From: Salvia splendens
Lineage: Eukaryota; Streptophyta; Magnoliopsida; Lamiales; Lamiaceae
DNA length: 64,000 bases
Assembly: GCF_004379255.2 (NCBI RefSeq)
Contig: NC_056047.1
Coordinates: 27,232,293 to 27,296,292 of the forward strand
Direction of reading: 5' to 3'
The notes beneath the pieces were generated by a model. The model worked only from the letters and a program-made list of their open reading frames with translations, was not told where the DNA came from and did not search any database. Shown one piece after another: positions 53,190 to 64,000 of the stretch. The translations under genes were made by a program, and so were the position numbers. The stretch's first letter is position 1, and each line of letters begins with the position of its first letter.

Positions 53190-56100
53190 TGTTTGTGTGT
53201 ACTATGTGCACCATGTATTTTATGTATAGTGTGAGTGTAGTGTAGTGTAGTGTATGTGCACAATATGTGTGTTTTGTGTTTAGTGCGTGTATTTTGCGAT
53301 TTTGCGTGCAGTGTGTATGTGTGTTTGTAGTGTGTATTTTATGTATGTGTGTGTACAGTGTGTTGTGTGTATTTTGTGTATGGTGTGAAAAGTGTGTATT
53401 ATGTAAAGTGTGAGTTTGTATTGCATGTATTTTGTGTATAGCGCGGTGTTTATATTGTGTAGAGTGTATATATTTTGTAGACTGTGCATATGGTGTATGT
53501 GTAGCTCAATGTTTGTATTTTGAGTGTAGTATGTGTATATATATGAAGTGTATGTTGTGCTTTTGCAGTGCATGTATTATGTGTATAGTGTTTAGTATAA
53601 TGTGTGTAGTATGTGCGCAGTGTGTTTATTGTGTAATATGTATAATAGTGTGTAATTTCCTTACATGTGTGTATTTCCTTTACGTGAATATAGTTTTTTG
53701 TTTACTTGTGTTTTTTTTCTTATAGGGTACGTGTTAGTATATTGTTTGCAGTATGTAGTGTATGTATTAATTTACCCTACATGTGTATGTTTTTGTGTAT
53801 ATACTGTGTTTTCGTTTATAGTATGTGCGTTTATATATTGTGTGTTCAACTTGTAAAGTTTGTCGTGTATAATAACAATGTGTGCAGCAGCATGTTGTGT
53901 GCGTTTTGTATATGGTGTGCGTTGTGTATTGTGTGCATTTTGTGTTTAAAGTGAGTGTGTGTAATGTAAAGTGTGTTATGTGTGGAGTGTTTATATAGTG
54001 TGTGCAGTGCGTGTATAGTGTGTACTTTTTATACAAAGTTTGAAGTTCTTGGTAGCAGCTTAATATTTTATGTGTATTGTACGTATTATGTGTACTGTCT
54101 GTGTAGTGTATGTACTTTGTGCACTGTATGTGTGTTAAGTGGTTGTATTATGTTTCTTGGTTGTAATTTATGTGTACTGTGTATAGTGTTTATTTTTTGT
54201 ATAGAAATATGTATGTAATATTTATGGTTTGTGTATGTATGTTTATTTTGTGTATTGAGTGTGTGTAGCACGGTGTTTGTATTTTTTGAGTATTGTATGT
54301 ATTATGTGTACTGTGTGCATTATATGTATGTATATTGTGTTAAGTGTTTGTATTATGTTCCTGTTTATACTTGGGTTGTAATTTATGTGTAGTGTGTATA
54401 GTGTGTATTTTTTGTATAGCAATATGTAATGTTTATGATTTGTGTATGTGTGTTTATTTTGCGTATTGAGTGTGTGTAGCGCAATGTATGTATTTTTTGT
54501 GTATATGTGTGCTTCTGTATATTTTTGTATACTTGTGTTTTCTTTTTACGGTGTGTGTTTGTATAGTGTGCAGTTTATATTGTATGTATTTTTCCTACCT
54601 TTGTGTATTTTATTCTATATTTGGTTTTCTGTTTGTAGCATGTGTTTGTACGGTGTGTGCAGCTTGTGAAGTTTGTAGTGTGTAGTATCAATGGATGTAT
54701 GCGTGTGTGTTATGTGTGTATTTTATTCTTTAAATGGGTGTGTAAAGCAAAGTATGTAATGCGTGGAGTGTATATAAAATGGGTAGAGTGTGTATAGTGT
54801 GTATTTTTTTGTATAATATGCTGCACATTGTTTGTAGTGTGTGTTGTGTGTTGTGTGTTGTGTATGTATATTATGTGAGTATGCATTATACGCATATGTG
54901 TATACTTGGTTGTTTACAATGTGTGCGCAACATTTGTGGCTTGTGTATAATTTGTGTGTGTAGCGCAGTGTATGTATTTTTTTGTGTATTGTGTGCAACA
55001 TAAGTAGACTATGTAGCGTGTGTTCTGTGTATGTGTGCGTTGTGTATATTTTGAGTAAAGTGTATGTATTATGTATAATGTGTGTAGTTTGTGCATAATT
55101 ATGCTTATTTTTGGTGTATTGTGTATACAGTCTATACAGAGTGTGTTTGTATTTTGTGTGGTGTTTGTAGTGCTTGTATTATGTGTATACACATTTGCCT
55201 TGTGTGTACCTTGTGTGTAGTTTGTGTAGTATGTGCAATGAGTACATATTGTGCCAGTAGTGTATATATTATCTTTATTTTGTGATTTTTTTGTTTAGTA
55301 TAGGAAAAATGTGTGCGATATGTGGAATTTGTAGTGTGTTTAGTGATTTTTTTGGTTTTGTATAGGAAAAATGTGTGCAATGTGTGTATTTTTTTTGTAG
55401 TGTGTGATTTTTGCATGTACTTGTGTTTAGATGTGTATGGTGTGTGTATTTTTGTATAACGTGTGTAAAATGGCGGTGTTTATATTTGTATAGAGTAGAT
55501 ATTTTATGTGTAGTAAGCTGAATATGTATTTTTTTAGTGTTTGATTTTGTGTATAATGTGTTTAGTATGTAAGTAGTGTGTGTACAACGCACTGTTTTTA
55601 TTGTGTATAGGCACATATTTTGTGTATGTGAGTGTGTAGCAAAATGTATGTATTTTTTGTGTATTGTGTGCACAACATAAGTAGAGTTGTAGCATGTGTT
55701 CTGTGTATGTGTGCGTGTGTATATTTTGTGTATGAGTGTGTATTGTGTTTATTTTGTGGCATTTTATGTATTTTTGTGTAAAGTGTAATGTATTATGTAT
55801 AATATGTGTACTTTGTGCATAGTTCTGCATATTTTTGGTGTAGTATGTGTACGTAGTGTATTTATATTTTGTGGTATTTGTAGTGCTTGTATTTGTGTGC
55901 TTTGTGTGCTATGTGTAGTTTGTGTAGTATGTGCAATGAGTGCATATTGTGCTAGTAGTGTATATTATCTATATTTTGTGATTTTTTTTGTTTAATATAG
56001 GAAAATTGTGTGCAATGTGTGTATTTTGTAGTGTGTATATTATTTATGTTTAGTGATTTTTTTTGTTTAGTATAGATAGGAAAAATGAGAGCTATGTGTG

Positions 56101-57140
56101 TAATTTTTTGTAGTATGTGATTTTGCATGTACTGTGTTTAGTATGTGTAGTGTGTTTATAGTGCGATGTTTATATTGTGTATAGAGTAGATATTTTGTGT
56201 TGTAAGCTAAATGTGTATTTTTTTATAGTGTGTAATTTTGTGTATAATGTGTTTAGTATGTAAGTAGTGTGTGTACAACGCAGTGTTTCTATTGTGTATA
56301 GTGTACATATTTTGTGTACTATGCATATTGTGTATGTGTAGCGCAATGTTTATATATAGCGTGTGTATATATGTGAATTGTATATACTCTGTGTTTTCTT
56401 TTATAGTATGTGCGTTTATATACTGTGTGTGCAACTTGTAAAGTTTGTAGTGTATAATAACAATGTGTGCAGCAGCGTGTTGTGTGGGTGTTTGTATATG
56501 GTGTGCGTTTTGTATATGGTGTGCTGTTATGTGTATTGTGTGCATTTTTTGTGTTAAGCGTGAGTGTGTGTATGTAAAGTGTGTTATGCGTGGAGTGTTT
56601 ATATAGTGTCTGCAGTGCGTGTATAGTGTGTACTTTTTATACAAAGTTTGATGTTTTTGGTAGCAGCTTAATATTTTATGTGTATAGTACGTATTATTGG
56701 TACTTGTCTGTGTAGTGTATGTACTTTGTGCACTGTATGTGTGTGAAGTGTTTGTGTTATGTTTCTTGGTTGTAATATGTGTGTAGTGTTGTATAGTGTT
56801 TATTTTGTATATAAATGTGTATGTAATATTTATGGTTTGTGTATGTATGTTTATTTTGTGTATTGAGTGTGTGGGTAAGCTATTTTTTTTAGATTGTATG
56901 TATTATGTGTACTGTTGCATTATATGTATGTATATTGTGTTAAGGTTTGTATATGGTTCCTGTTTATCTTGGGGTTGTAATTTATGTGTAGTGTGTATAG
57001 TTTGTGTATTTTTTGTAAAGCAATATGTAAATGTTTAATGATTTGTGTCATGGTGTGTTTATTTTGCGTATTGAGTGTGTGTAGCGCATGTATGTATTTT
57101 TTGTGTATTGTGTGCTTCTGTATATTTTGTGTATACTTTG
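53190..57140 (+). repeat. T+G-rich degenerate TGTGTA-type array, about 4 kb
   Basis: Nearly continuous words such as TGTGTATTTTGTGTA, GTAGTGTGTGTA and TATGTGTGTAG; the + strand is rich in T and G and poor in C. It is not a simple microsatellite: longer modules recur, e.g. TACTTTTTATACAAAGTTTG with GGTAGCAGCTTAATATTTTA at about 54023-54070 and 56630-56675 (period about 2.6 kb), and GCGCAGTGTATGTATTTTTT with ATAAGTAGA at about 54963 and 55640 (period about 0.68 kb). The array is cut by the gap. Open frames in it are compositional artefacts. Confidence 0.9.
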
Positions 57141-57182
57141 NNNNNNNNNNNNNNNNNNNNNNNNNNNNNNNNNNNNNNNNNN
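57141..57182. other. Assembly gap (42 N)
   Basis: A run of 42 undetermined bases between the TG-rich array and the right inverted arm. Its true size and the join across it are unknown. Confidence 0.99.
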
Positions 57183-60100
57183 CACTGTTGAAGATCAGGG
57201 GATACTCTAGAACTTATCAACACTGAAGTAGCGCTCTCAACACAGAACTGACTTCTACTTGCTACGCAGACTTACACTCAACCAGGATGAACGCAGCAGA
57301 ATTTCGATGAGCAGTATGAGCAAACTCAAGTTTGCAATCTAAAGCAAATTCGGTCCCTCGATAGATGACTAACTGTCGTAGACAAACAAAAAAGCTGGAA
57401 ATGATATTTAAAATTTTGAGTGCATCACAACATTTGCAGAGCGGTTATCAATCAAGAAGATGTGTATCATGGATGGATTCCATTCATCGGTGTCAACTCT
57501 GTTAGTGATTCCTGCAAATGAAATGAGACACAAATAAAGATCACAAAAATGAACTAGATAATATATATCTGACCACGTGAATCAACTTAGATGTTCTAAA
57601 AATTGTCAAGTATCACCTTATAAACTTGTGGTTTGTGAATGTTGACAGGTGCCTAGCTTAGACAAAGGTCACATTTGACCTGCCACTTAAATGCTAGCAT
57701 TTTAAAAGTGGCACAAACTATCTCTTATGTTTTCCCCTAATAGAAAGTTGTTGATCTATTTCCCAATCATTGGTTTGGACTGCATGTGAACAAGGTAATG
57801 CAACAAGGACAAAATAAAAAAAAACTGTGAATTCTAAACACATACACAATGGAACATAATTAACACAAGCCCTTTACCGAATTTTCAATAAGTTTATTTG
57901 CTAGTATTATTGCCGTTAAATAAGTAAATCCTCATTCATCAGTGAAAACATCACCCACAAAGAATGTATCAAGACACCAATCGAAAATATAAGATAATGT
58001 AATTGGTCTTGTTCAGCAGCATGTCTTGTTCATTTTCACATATTAAAATATTAATAAGTTGGGTGTTTGAAATTAGAAAATCTTAGTTCTCCAACCCTTG
58101 AGAGAAACTAAGTGTACACTAATAACCCATTAAAAGTGTGTCTGGTGTCAATCAAGAGTGAAAACATTGCATGCAAAAACAAAGAAAAGAAGAATGCACG
58201 CATACACCCACACCTCAATGTGAAGGACTAGAAAATGTAAAAGGAGATAGAATACTCACTTGTTTGGGTAGAAAGCAAGTAAGGGGTGGTGCCAGGATCA
58301 CACCCCTATACAGGAAGCGAGAACCTGGACAACTCCGGGGTTAGTCCCTACAAAAGAAATTGATCAAAGTGTACTGGCATAAGAATGCTATGAGTAGAGG
58401 TTAGTGGTTACAGCTATAACACCTCGCTGAAGAAGAACAGGGGATATCTCTAGAACTTATCAACGCTGAAGTAGTGCTCTCAACATGGGACTGAGTTCTA
58501 CTTGCTACGCAGCCTTACACACAACCTGGAATGAACAACAGCAGAATTTAGATGTGCAATACGAGCAAACTCAAGTTTGCAATCTATAGAAAATTTGGTC
58601 CCGCGATAGTTGATCAAACTGTTGTAGACAAACTCAACTGCTGGAATAATATTTAAAATTTTGGGTGTATCACAACATTTCCAGAGCGGTAATCAAATAT
58701 TTACTGCCGGAAAATTGTTTCTAAAATCAAGCAATGTAGGAAACTTCTCCATTATGTATGTCCAAACTTTGATTTGATTTTCCTACACGAGCTTATATGA
58801 TTTCTGGAGTCACCCAGCCATAGAAGTAGCAATAAGCTGGCATTGCAGAAATATTAAAATCTTGAGAATGATCAGAGGAAGTGGAGAGTTAATGTAATAA
58901 ATAGAGATAGTCTTTAGTTTTCTTGGAAGTGCTTGCATATGACATCTCTAATATGATAGCATAATCCATTAGTTACCATTTCATACAAAGAAATTGACTT
59001 CAAAATTCTGAACCAGCTATTTGATGCTTAAATCAATCCAACACCATACATAAGAAAAAGAAATCATAACCGAAGAGGCACAACATGTCACAGTATATAG
59101 TACATGAAATTTTGGCTATACATCATGACAAATACAACAACAAAACCAGACTATGGATTCAATAATTTCATGCCCAGATTCATACCAGAAAGATATTCAA
59201 AAGTGAACCCAAAGATTGAATGTGACTAGGAAGAGAGGTCCTGAAACATCCTTCAGAAACTTGATCTATTTCCTGGAGGCATGCACGTAAAACCGGAGCA
59301 TGAAATTACAATTATAACAGACCACAAGATGGCACTGGCAGATTGCAAATTCAAAAATTAGTCTTGGCAATAATATCTCACAGAATGATTTCTTTACACA
59401 ACAACAGAAATTAACTTGCTTTTCTATGTGTCCTTGGGACCTTAATAGGGAGGGATTTTTAAAAAAGAGAAAACACTAACCTCATACAAAGCATCTTTAC
59501 TAGACACTAATTGAGTGCTCATCCAGCTTCCAAGGCCCATGATTTCTTTTTTAATGCAGGTACAAGCAAACCGAATGCCAAGTAAAAAAAGAAACATATC
59601 TAGGAAGGTACTTGGGAAGAGCCTGTGAAAAACAATTTAACATGCCAAGATTTTGACAATCAATGGGGTTTATATATCAAAGAAAAGAAATACTATTATA
59701 GCACATTTATGTACACGGCATATGACGAAAAAAAAATAGGATAATAAGTATATATTTAATTATATAGATGCAAGGTAGCAAGAAGTGGATTAGAAAAAGT
59801 AGGGAAATCACCGGGCACAGTAATAATACCCAAAAATATGATGTGATAGATTTATGAAGCTGCAAAAGGCAGCAGAAATTGAATCAAATAAGTAGAAAAA
59901 TATATTCGCTACAACCAAGAAGAAGAAGATTAAGCAAAGCTAGGCTCACCATTTCCCCCGGCTTCTTATAAGTTAAGAACTAAGTCTCCCCCTACCGCCA
60001 TACGACTTGCCCCCACCGGGCCGCCGTCCCCAGATCTTGCTCTTTCCACCTGCGCGCGCGTTTTAAACTACGCTAATATAAACAAGCATAAATGTAAAAA

Positions 60101-60537
60101 TTGGTTTCCATAACAAATTCTAGTCTATTTATGCACTAGGCAGTTTCACTGAAAGCACCTGAAAGAAGTGATCTCCACGTAGTTGGGCCTTGGCCTTCAG
60201 ATTGACTAAGAAATTCTAGTTTATTTTTGCACGAGGAACTATCACGGAAAGCACCTTAGTTGCACAAGAGCTAACATTTGCAAGAATGAATCTGAATGCT
60301 TAGAGAGGCCGTTAGATCAACTAAGTGTAACACGAGCATATTTTGAATCATCTCAGTCGCCTCAATGCAATAGATAGGCACACAGCTCTTTAATCTGACT
60401 CAAACAAAAATTCTTTCCTGCATACAACAAGAAAAGGGTAAAAGGGTTTAGTGGAACATATAGAAAGAATCCAAGGAAATAAAAATAATAAATTATTGTA
60501 TGTATTCCACTTCCTACAACTAAACAAAAAATTATAT

Positions 60538-60762
60538 CTAAATGTATGTATAAGGAGGAGAATAGCTAACCACACATCCTGATATCGTGATCGTCAGTTT
60601 AGACAAAGCAAGATCAACTCCAATTTTATCAGGTACCGACAAGCGAAGAGCATCAGACAGATTTTGCAGTAGTTCTTCATTGACGGCTTTAGTATGAACT
60701 GAGAGACACTTAATATCAAAGTGGCCAAAATTGGCTAGGAGCAGTAATACGCTACCCTCCAT
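60538..60762 (-). pseudogene. Right-arm copy of the 39285-39490 exon fragment
   Basis: Same EGSVLLLLANFGHFDIKCLS start, then a one-base deletion in an A-run after DLALSK shifts the frame to LTITISGCVV. Shows the arms are not identical. Confidence 0.5.
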
Positions 60763-61384
60763 TCCATTGTATACTGTACGAGGAACAAGTTAGAAAATTA
60801 CCCACTCACATCAAACACCCCCCAAACTTAAGTCATGCTAGCCCTCGAGCAAGTTACACAATAAATCACACTCACAATATATTAGATAATCCTCTGCTTC
60901 AAGTCACGCCAAACCATATGAATCAGTAGGGAAATTAGGCCGACCCCGAATTCACTCGCGGGTAAAACTTAAGAACAAGAATTGTACACGAACTAAGTCC
61001 CTAAGAACTAGGCATCCCATGCTTCAATCTATGTTCGAGTTGTGTCTTGGGAGTCTCAAACCATCGTCACTAATTCATAAAGAGAAGTTCTTCTAGCTAT
61101 TCTTTATTTTAAGCACATAAGATCTTTCTCCCAAAATCAAGCAAAATTCATCACTCCCAAGTCAATATGATGCACAAATCAAAAGGTCTTATTCATTGGG
61201 ATGTAATGGGGCTTTTGGTAGAGGTGGGATAATATTTGGTTAAGTAGCTTACCACCATTCTTAAAATACTAGCACATCCATCACAAAACCTTTCACATCT
61301 CACTCACTGCATACAAATTTCTTACAGATCAACACCCCAAACATAAGATTTTTCGACCATCTGTCAACTTATTCTTTTGAATCA

Positions 61385-61670
61385 TTTCTATTTTTCGCTC
61401 AATATTTTTTTTCGAGCCTTGGCTTTTTTTTACTCAAGAAAGGCTGCCTTTTTATTTTTATTTTTTTTCTAGCCTTGGCTTTTTTTTAGACATGAAAGGT
61501 TGCCTTTTTTATTTTTATTTTTTTCTAGCCTTGGCTTTTTTTAACTAATGAAAGGCTTCCTTTTTATCTTTTTCTAGCCTTGGCTTTTTTTACTTATGAA
61601 AGGCTACCTTTTTATTTTTTTCTAGCCTTGGCTTTTTTTTACTCATGAAAGGCTGCCTTTTTATTCTATT
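61385..61670 (-). repeat. Right-arm copy of the minisatellite
   Basis: Units of GCCTTGGCTTTTTTT with GAAAGGCTGCCTTTTTA; single-base variants (e.g. GGTTGCC, GGCTTCC, GGCTACC in place of GGCTGCC) distinguish it from the left arm. Confidence 0.88.
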
Positions 61671-63077
61671 TTCGTTTGAAGGGGACAGCTTTTCACTCAC
61701 TTTGTATCTTATAAATAAATACCACCTAATGAATGGTACAAAACCTCCATCTTTTTCTTGCCACCATAATACCCTCCCAAGAATGTGCTAGCACTTTAAA
61801 TTTAGTGACTAGGGTAGAAAATATAGGCCAACAAATGGGATATAATAGGTAAGCAGATATAAGGACTTCAAAATTTTCAACAAAGAAATTAGGCTTTTGT
61901 GGCTCAAATTGGCTCACTAGGGGTTTATGCAGGGTCAGGCATGTGATAATTTGGATATGAGATCTTTATTCCTATTGCCTAAATCATCTTTATGCACCAA
62001 TATCAACAAGATTGCAACTCATAAAGCTCTCATTCAGTCGATCGGCCCTATGGCTTTTTCAATTAATTTTTCAAAACCGGAATAGTTCTCTCTCCTTAGC
62101 TCAAGAAATCGGGCAACAAAGAACACTGGTATCACTTATTTGAAGCACGGGAAACCTAGGACTTCAGAAGTTAGTAAGCAACAACTAAGTTGGCGGATCA
62201 ACCCTTGAGAAAAACGAAGTCTACACTAATAACCCCTTTAAAAGTTAGCTCCTCCTCAACTCCTACACAACAAACACAAAACAAATAAAATCAATTATAT
62301 AAAGCAGCTGATAAATAAAAATAAAGAAATGAAGCACAACATAAGTAACAAATACTTAAAGTGCATATTCAAAAGTATCCACTTAAATACAACTTAATAT
62401 GTTGGACAGCAAGTTCTAGATAAAGAATCCGATAGAATTTGTAACCTTTTCGGCTGCTGCTATTCATACTTGTGCTTCATTATCTAACGCAGGCACACAT
62501 TGTAGAAATATTAAAAAATGAGGTTTTATCATCAAAACAACTCATTCTAATATCAAGGAAGAACATATAAATCTTAACAAAACAATAAATACATTGTGCA
62601 CATTAATTTTACATACAATGTAGGATTGACATCATTCCCACATCTAAACCGAGGCCAGCATATGAAATTATACAGTGCATCATTGTAGAATTAGTGCGTA
62701 CTTTGAGCAAATCAAGAACAATATGCTTAAGCTCGGTTCTTTGCAAACAGTTATGAATCAAGAACAATATGCTTAAGTTAGTAATTCACCTACATAGGAA
62801 TCTAATGTCCATGAATGATGCAAATGCAACTTTAGACAAGTAATTAGCTTATCACCTAACACTCGCACCATGTTAGATGTGGATTCTTCAATTGAAGTCT
62901 AGGTAAAATGTATGATCGTATCAAGAGTTGGAAAAGTCAACATTCTAAATGTTTTATGCTCAATCCACCATGTCATTTTAGAAAAAGGAATACCACATAA
63001 TAAGTTGACATCAACATATTGGAGGATAACAACTAAGGTAATACTCAAATAAACTTATAGCTATAGTTTGTAATTTT

Positions 63078-63454
63078 TTACTCCCTCCTTCCAATCATAA
63101 GCGAGGCACTTTTTAAAGCACGAGTTTTAAGAAAATGATATTTAAATAGTAAAGGCTCATAGTATATATACCTTCTCTGAGATAGTATGGTACATAAATG
63201 GCTCACAGACATTAGTCCCAAGATGCTAGGAAGACAGAGTTGCATTAGTAGGATATGCAGCATTTCCAGTTTCCTGCATTGATAAAGTGCATTAATAGAG
63301 TGCACAGGTAAAAAATTGCACAAGCAAACAATGGTTGATATGCAAACAGATTGTACTCACTTTTGCATAACTGGAAGGTTCCATCAGTAGCTAGCCAAAG
63401 CAAGAGAGAATGAAGGAATGATGTCGTTTTCAGGAGTTTGTGGACCATCGTCAA
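63078..63454 (-). pseudogene. Right-arm copy of exon-like blocks near 36592-36968
   Basis: Mirror of the left-arm stretch with the PQTPENDIIPS-type exon piece and following intron, with a few substitutions (for example TCGTCAATTG versus TCGCCAATTG). No intact frame of interest. Confidence 0.4.
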
Positions 63455-64000
63455 TTGAAATGTGAGATGAAGGAACTGAAAACGATCACCATAATTTTAC
63501 TAATTTGATTCATTTTTGTTTTTAGTTGCCCGCAAGGTTTACTGATAGGAAAACAAAACTAATAATTAATAAATGATATAAAAATCAAAAGAAAACATAA
63601 ACTAAACAAACCTAGAATGAATCTGGGATCCAACAGGTTCTATATCGTCAGAGCCAATTTCCGGTGTTTAGGGCATAGCACCCATTCCAATGCTAACAAG
63701 GCTAGATGAGTAAACGCTACCACTTATTCCTGACGAAGCCGGGGGGGAATTGGAAATGCATTTGAGCTCTAGGTGGACCGATTCTCTAGAAAACTAGAAA
63801 AATACAGCAGACAAAATGACAAAATTAAATGAGATACAAATAAAGATCACAAAGATGAACTAGAGACTATACATATCTGGCCACGTGAATCAACTTAGAT
63901 ATCCTAGAATTTGTTAAAGAATCACCTCATAAACTCGTTGTGAATGTGAAAAGTGGCCTGGTTAGCATAAAGGGATCATTTGACCTTGCGCATATAGGCT

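Larger units (their letters stand above)
57183..64000 (-). repeat. Right arm of the 6.8-kb inverted repeat
   Basis: Reverse complement of 36041-42872 up to the window edge, so the arm probably continues. Differences seen include TCAACACAGAACTGAC against the left arm's equivalent, one-base indels in A/T runs, and TTTGTGGCTCAAATTGG versus GAGCCCCAAAAGCC. It carries mirrored copies of the gene fragments (60538-60762, 63078-63454), minisatellite and Ty3-like segment. It starts directly at the gap. Confidence 0.95.

Noticed and set aside
53280..57226. Many open frames of 60-145 codons, Cys/Val/Tyr-rich on + and His/Thr/Tyr-rich on -
   Set aside because: They arise from TGTGTA-type repeats, overlap on both strands and have no domain or start context. 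Compositional artefacts; the last one even runs into the N gap.

Overview
This is a plant nuclear window, almost certainly from a eudicot. It carries decayed intron-containing plant genes (an S-locus/G-type lectin receptor kinase cluster, a SIZ1-type SUMO ligase, a CCR4-NOT subunit 4-like gene). It also carries plant-type Copia, Tekay-like Ty3, L1-type LINE, TRIM, Harbinger, hAT-like and Stowaway elements. I see no intact protein-coding gene; nearly everything recognisable is a transposon or a broken gene. A lamiid/Lamiales-like source is only a guess. There is one assembly gap (57141-57182).

Layout. 1-7208: two tandem lectin receptor kinases on the + strand, destroyed by a Copia element (1-1981), a solo LTR with an exact 5-bp target duplication (2032-3377) and a Tekay-like Ty3 fragment (about 4535-7208). 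7209-9660: LINE ORF1 remnant on the + strand. 9661-11910: MITEs and a SINE-like piece. 11914-15110: frameshifted SIZ1 pseudogene (- strand) with an internally deleted PIF/Harbinger element inside its 3' part. 15278-20048: Stowaway-type MITE interrupted by a Copia element with matching TSDs and clean LTRs (15335-19591) whose pol is internally deleted, and by a second MITE. 20290-22262: decayed Ty3 pol. 22564-23410: Copia LTR plus gag. 23420-28431: a - strand LINE split by an LTR (itself holding a hAT-like MITE that holds a Stowaway MITE) and by a tandem TRIM array of four LTRs. 28432-31200: mostly unassigned. 31478-33540: NOT4-like pseudogene (- strand) with two MITEs in its intron.

The right half (about 35-64 kb) is the most unusual part. 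It is a cluster of diverged copies of one multi-exon, unidentified gene-like unit. It contains a 3,234-bp direct tandem duplication with no difference seen (44303-47536 and 47537-50770), joined at a 5-bp ACTAA microhomology. A roughly 4-kb, strongly T+G-biased array built on TGTGTA-like words (53190-57140) has longer-period repeats and runs into the gap. Beyond the gap, 57183-64000 is a high-identity inverted copy of 36041-42872. The arms differ by scattered substitutions and indels, so they are either a real inverted duplication or two haplotypes joined head-to-head at the gap.

The genes do not form a pathway. The window reads as a record of layered insertion, deletion and segmental duplication. 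I found no convincing evidence of a new functional system; the duplication/inversion/TG-array complex and one 41-codon membrane-type small ORF deserve the first checks.
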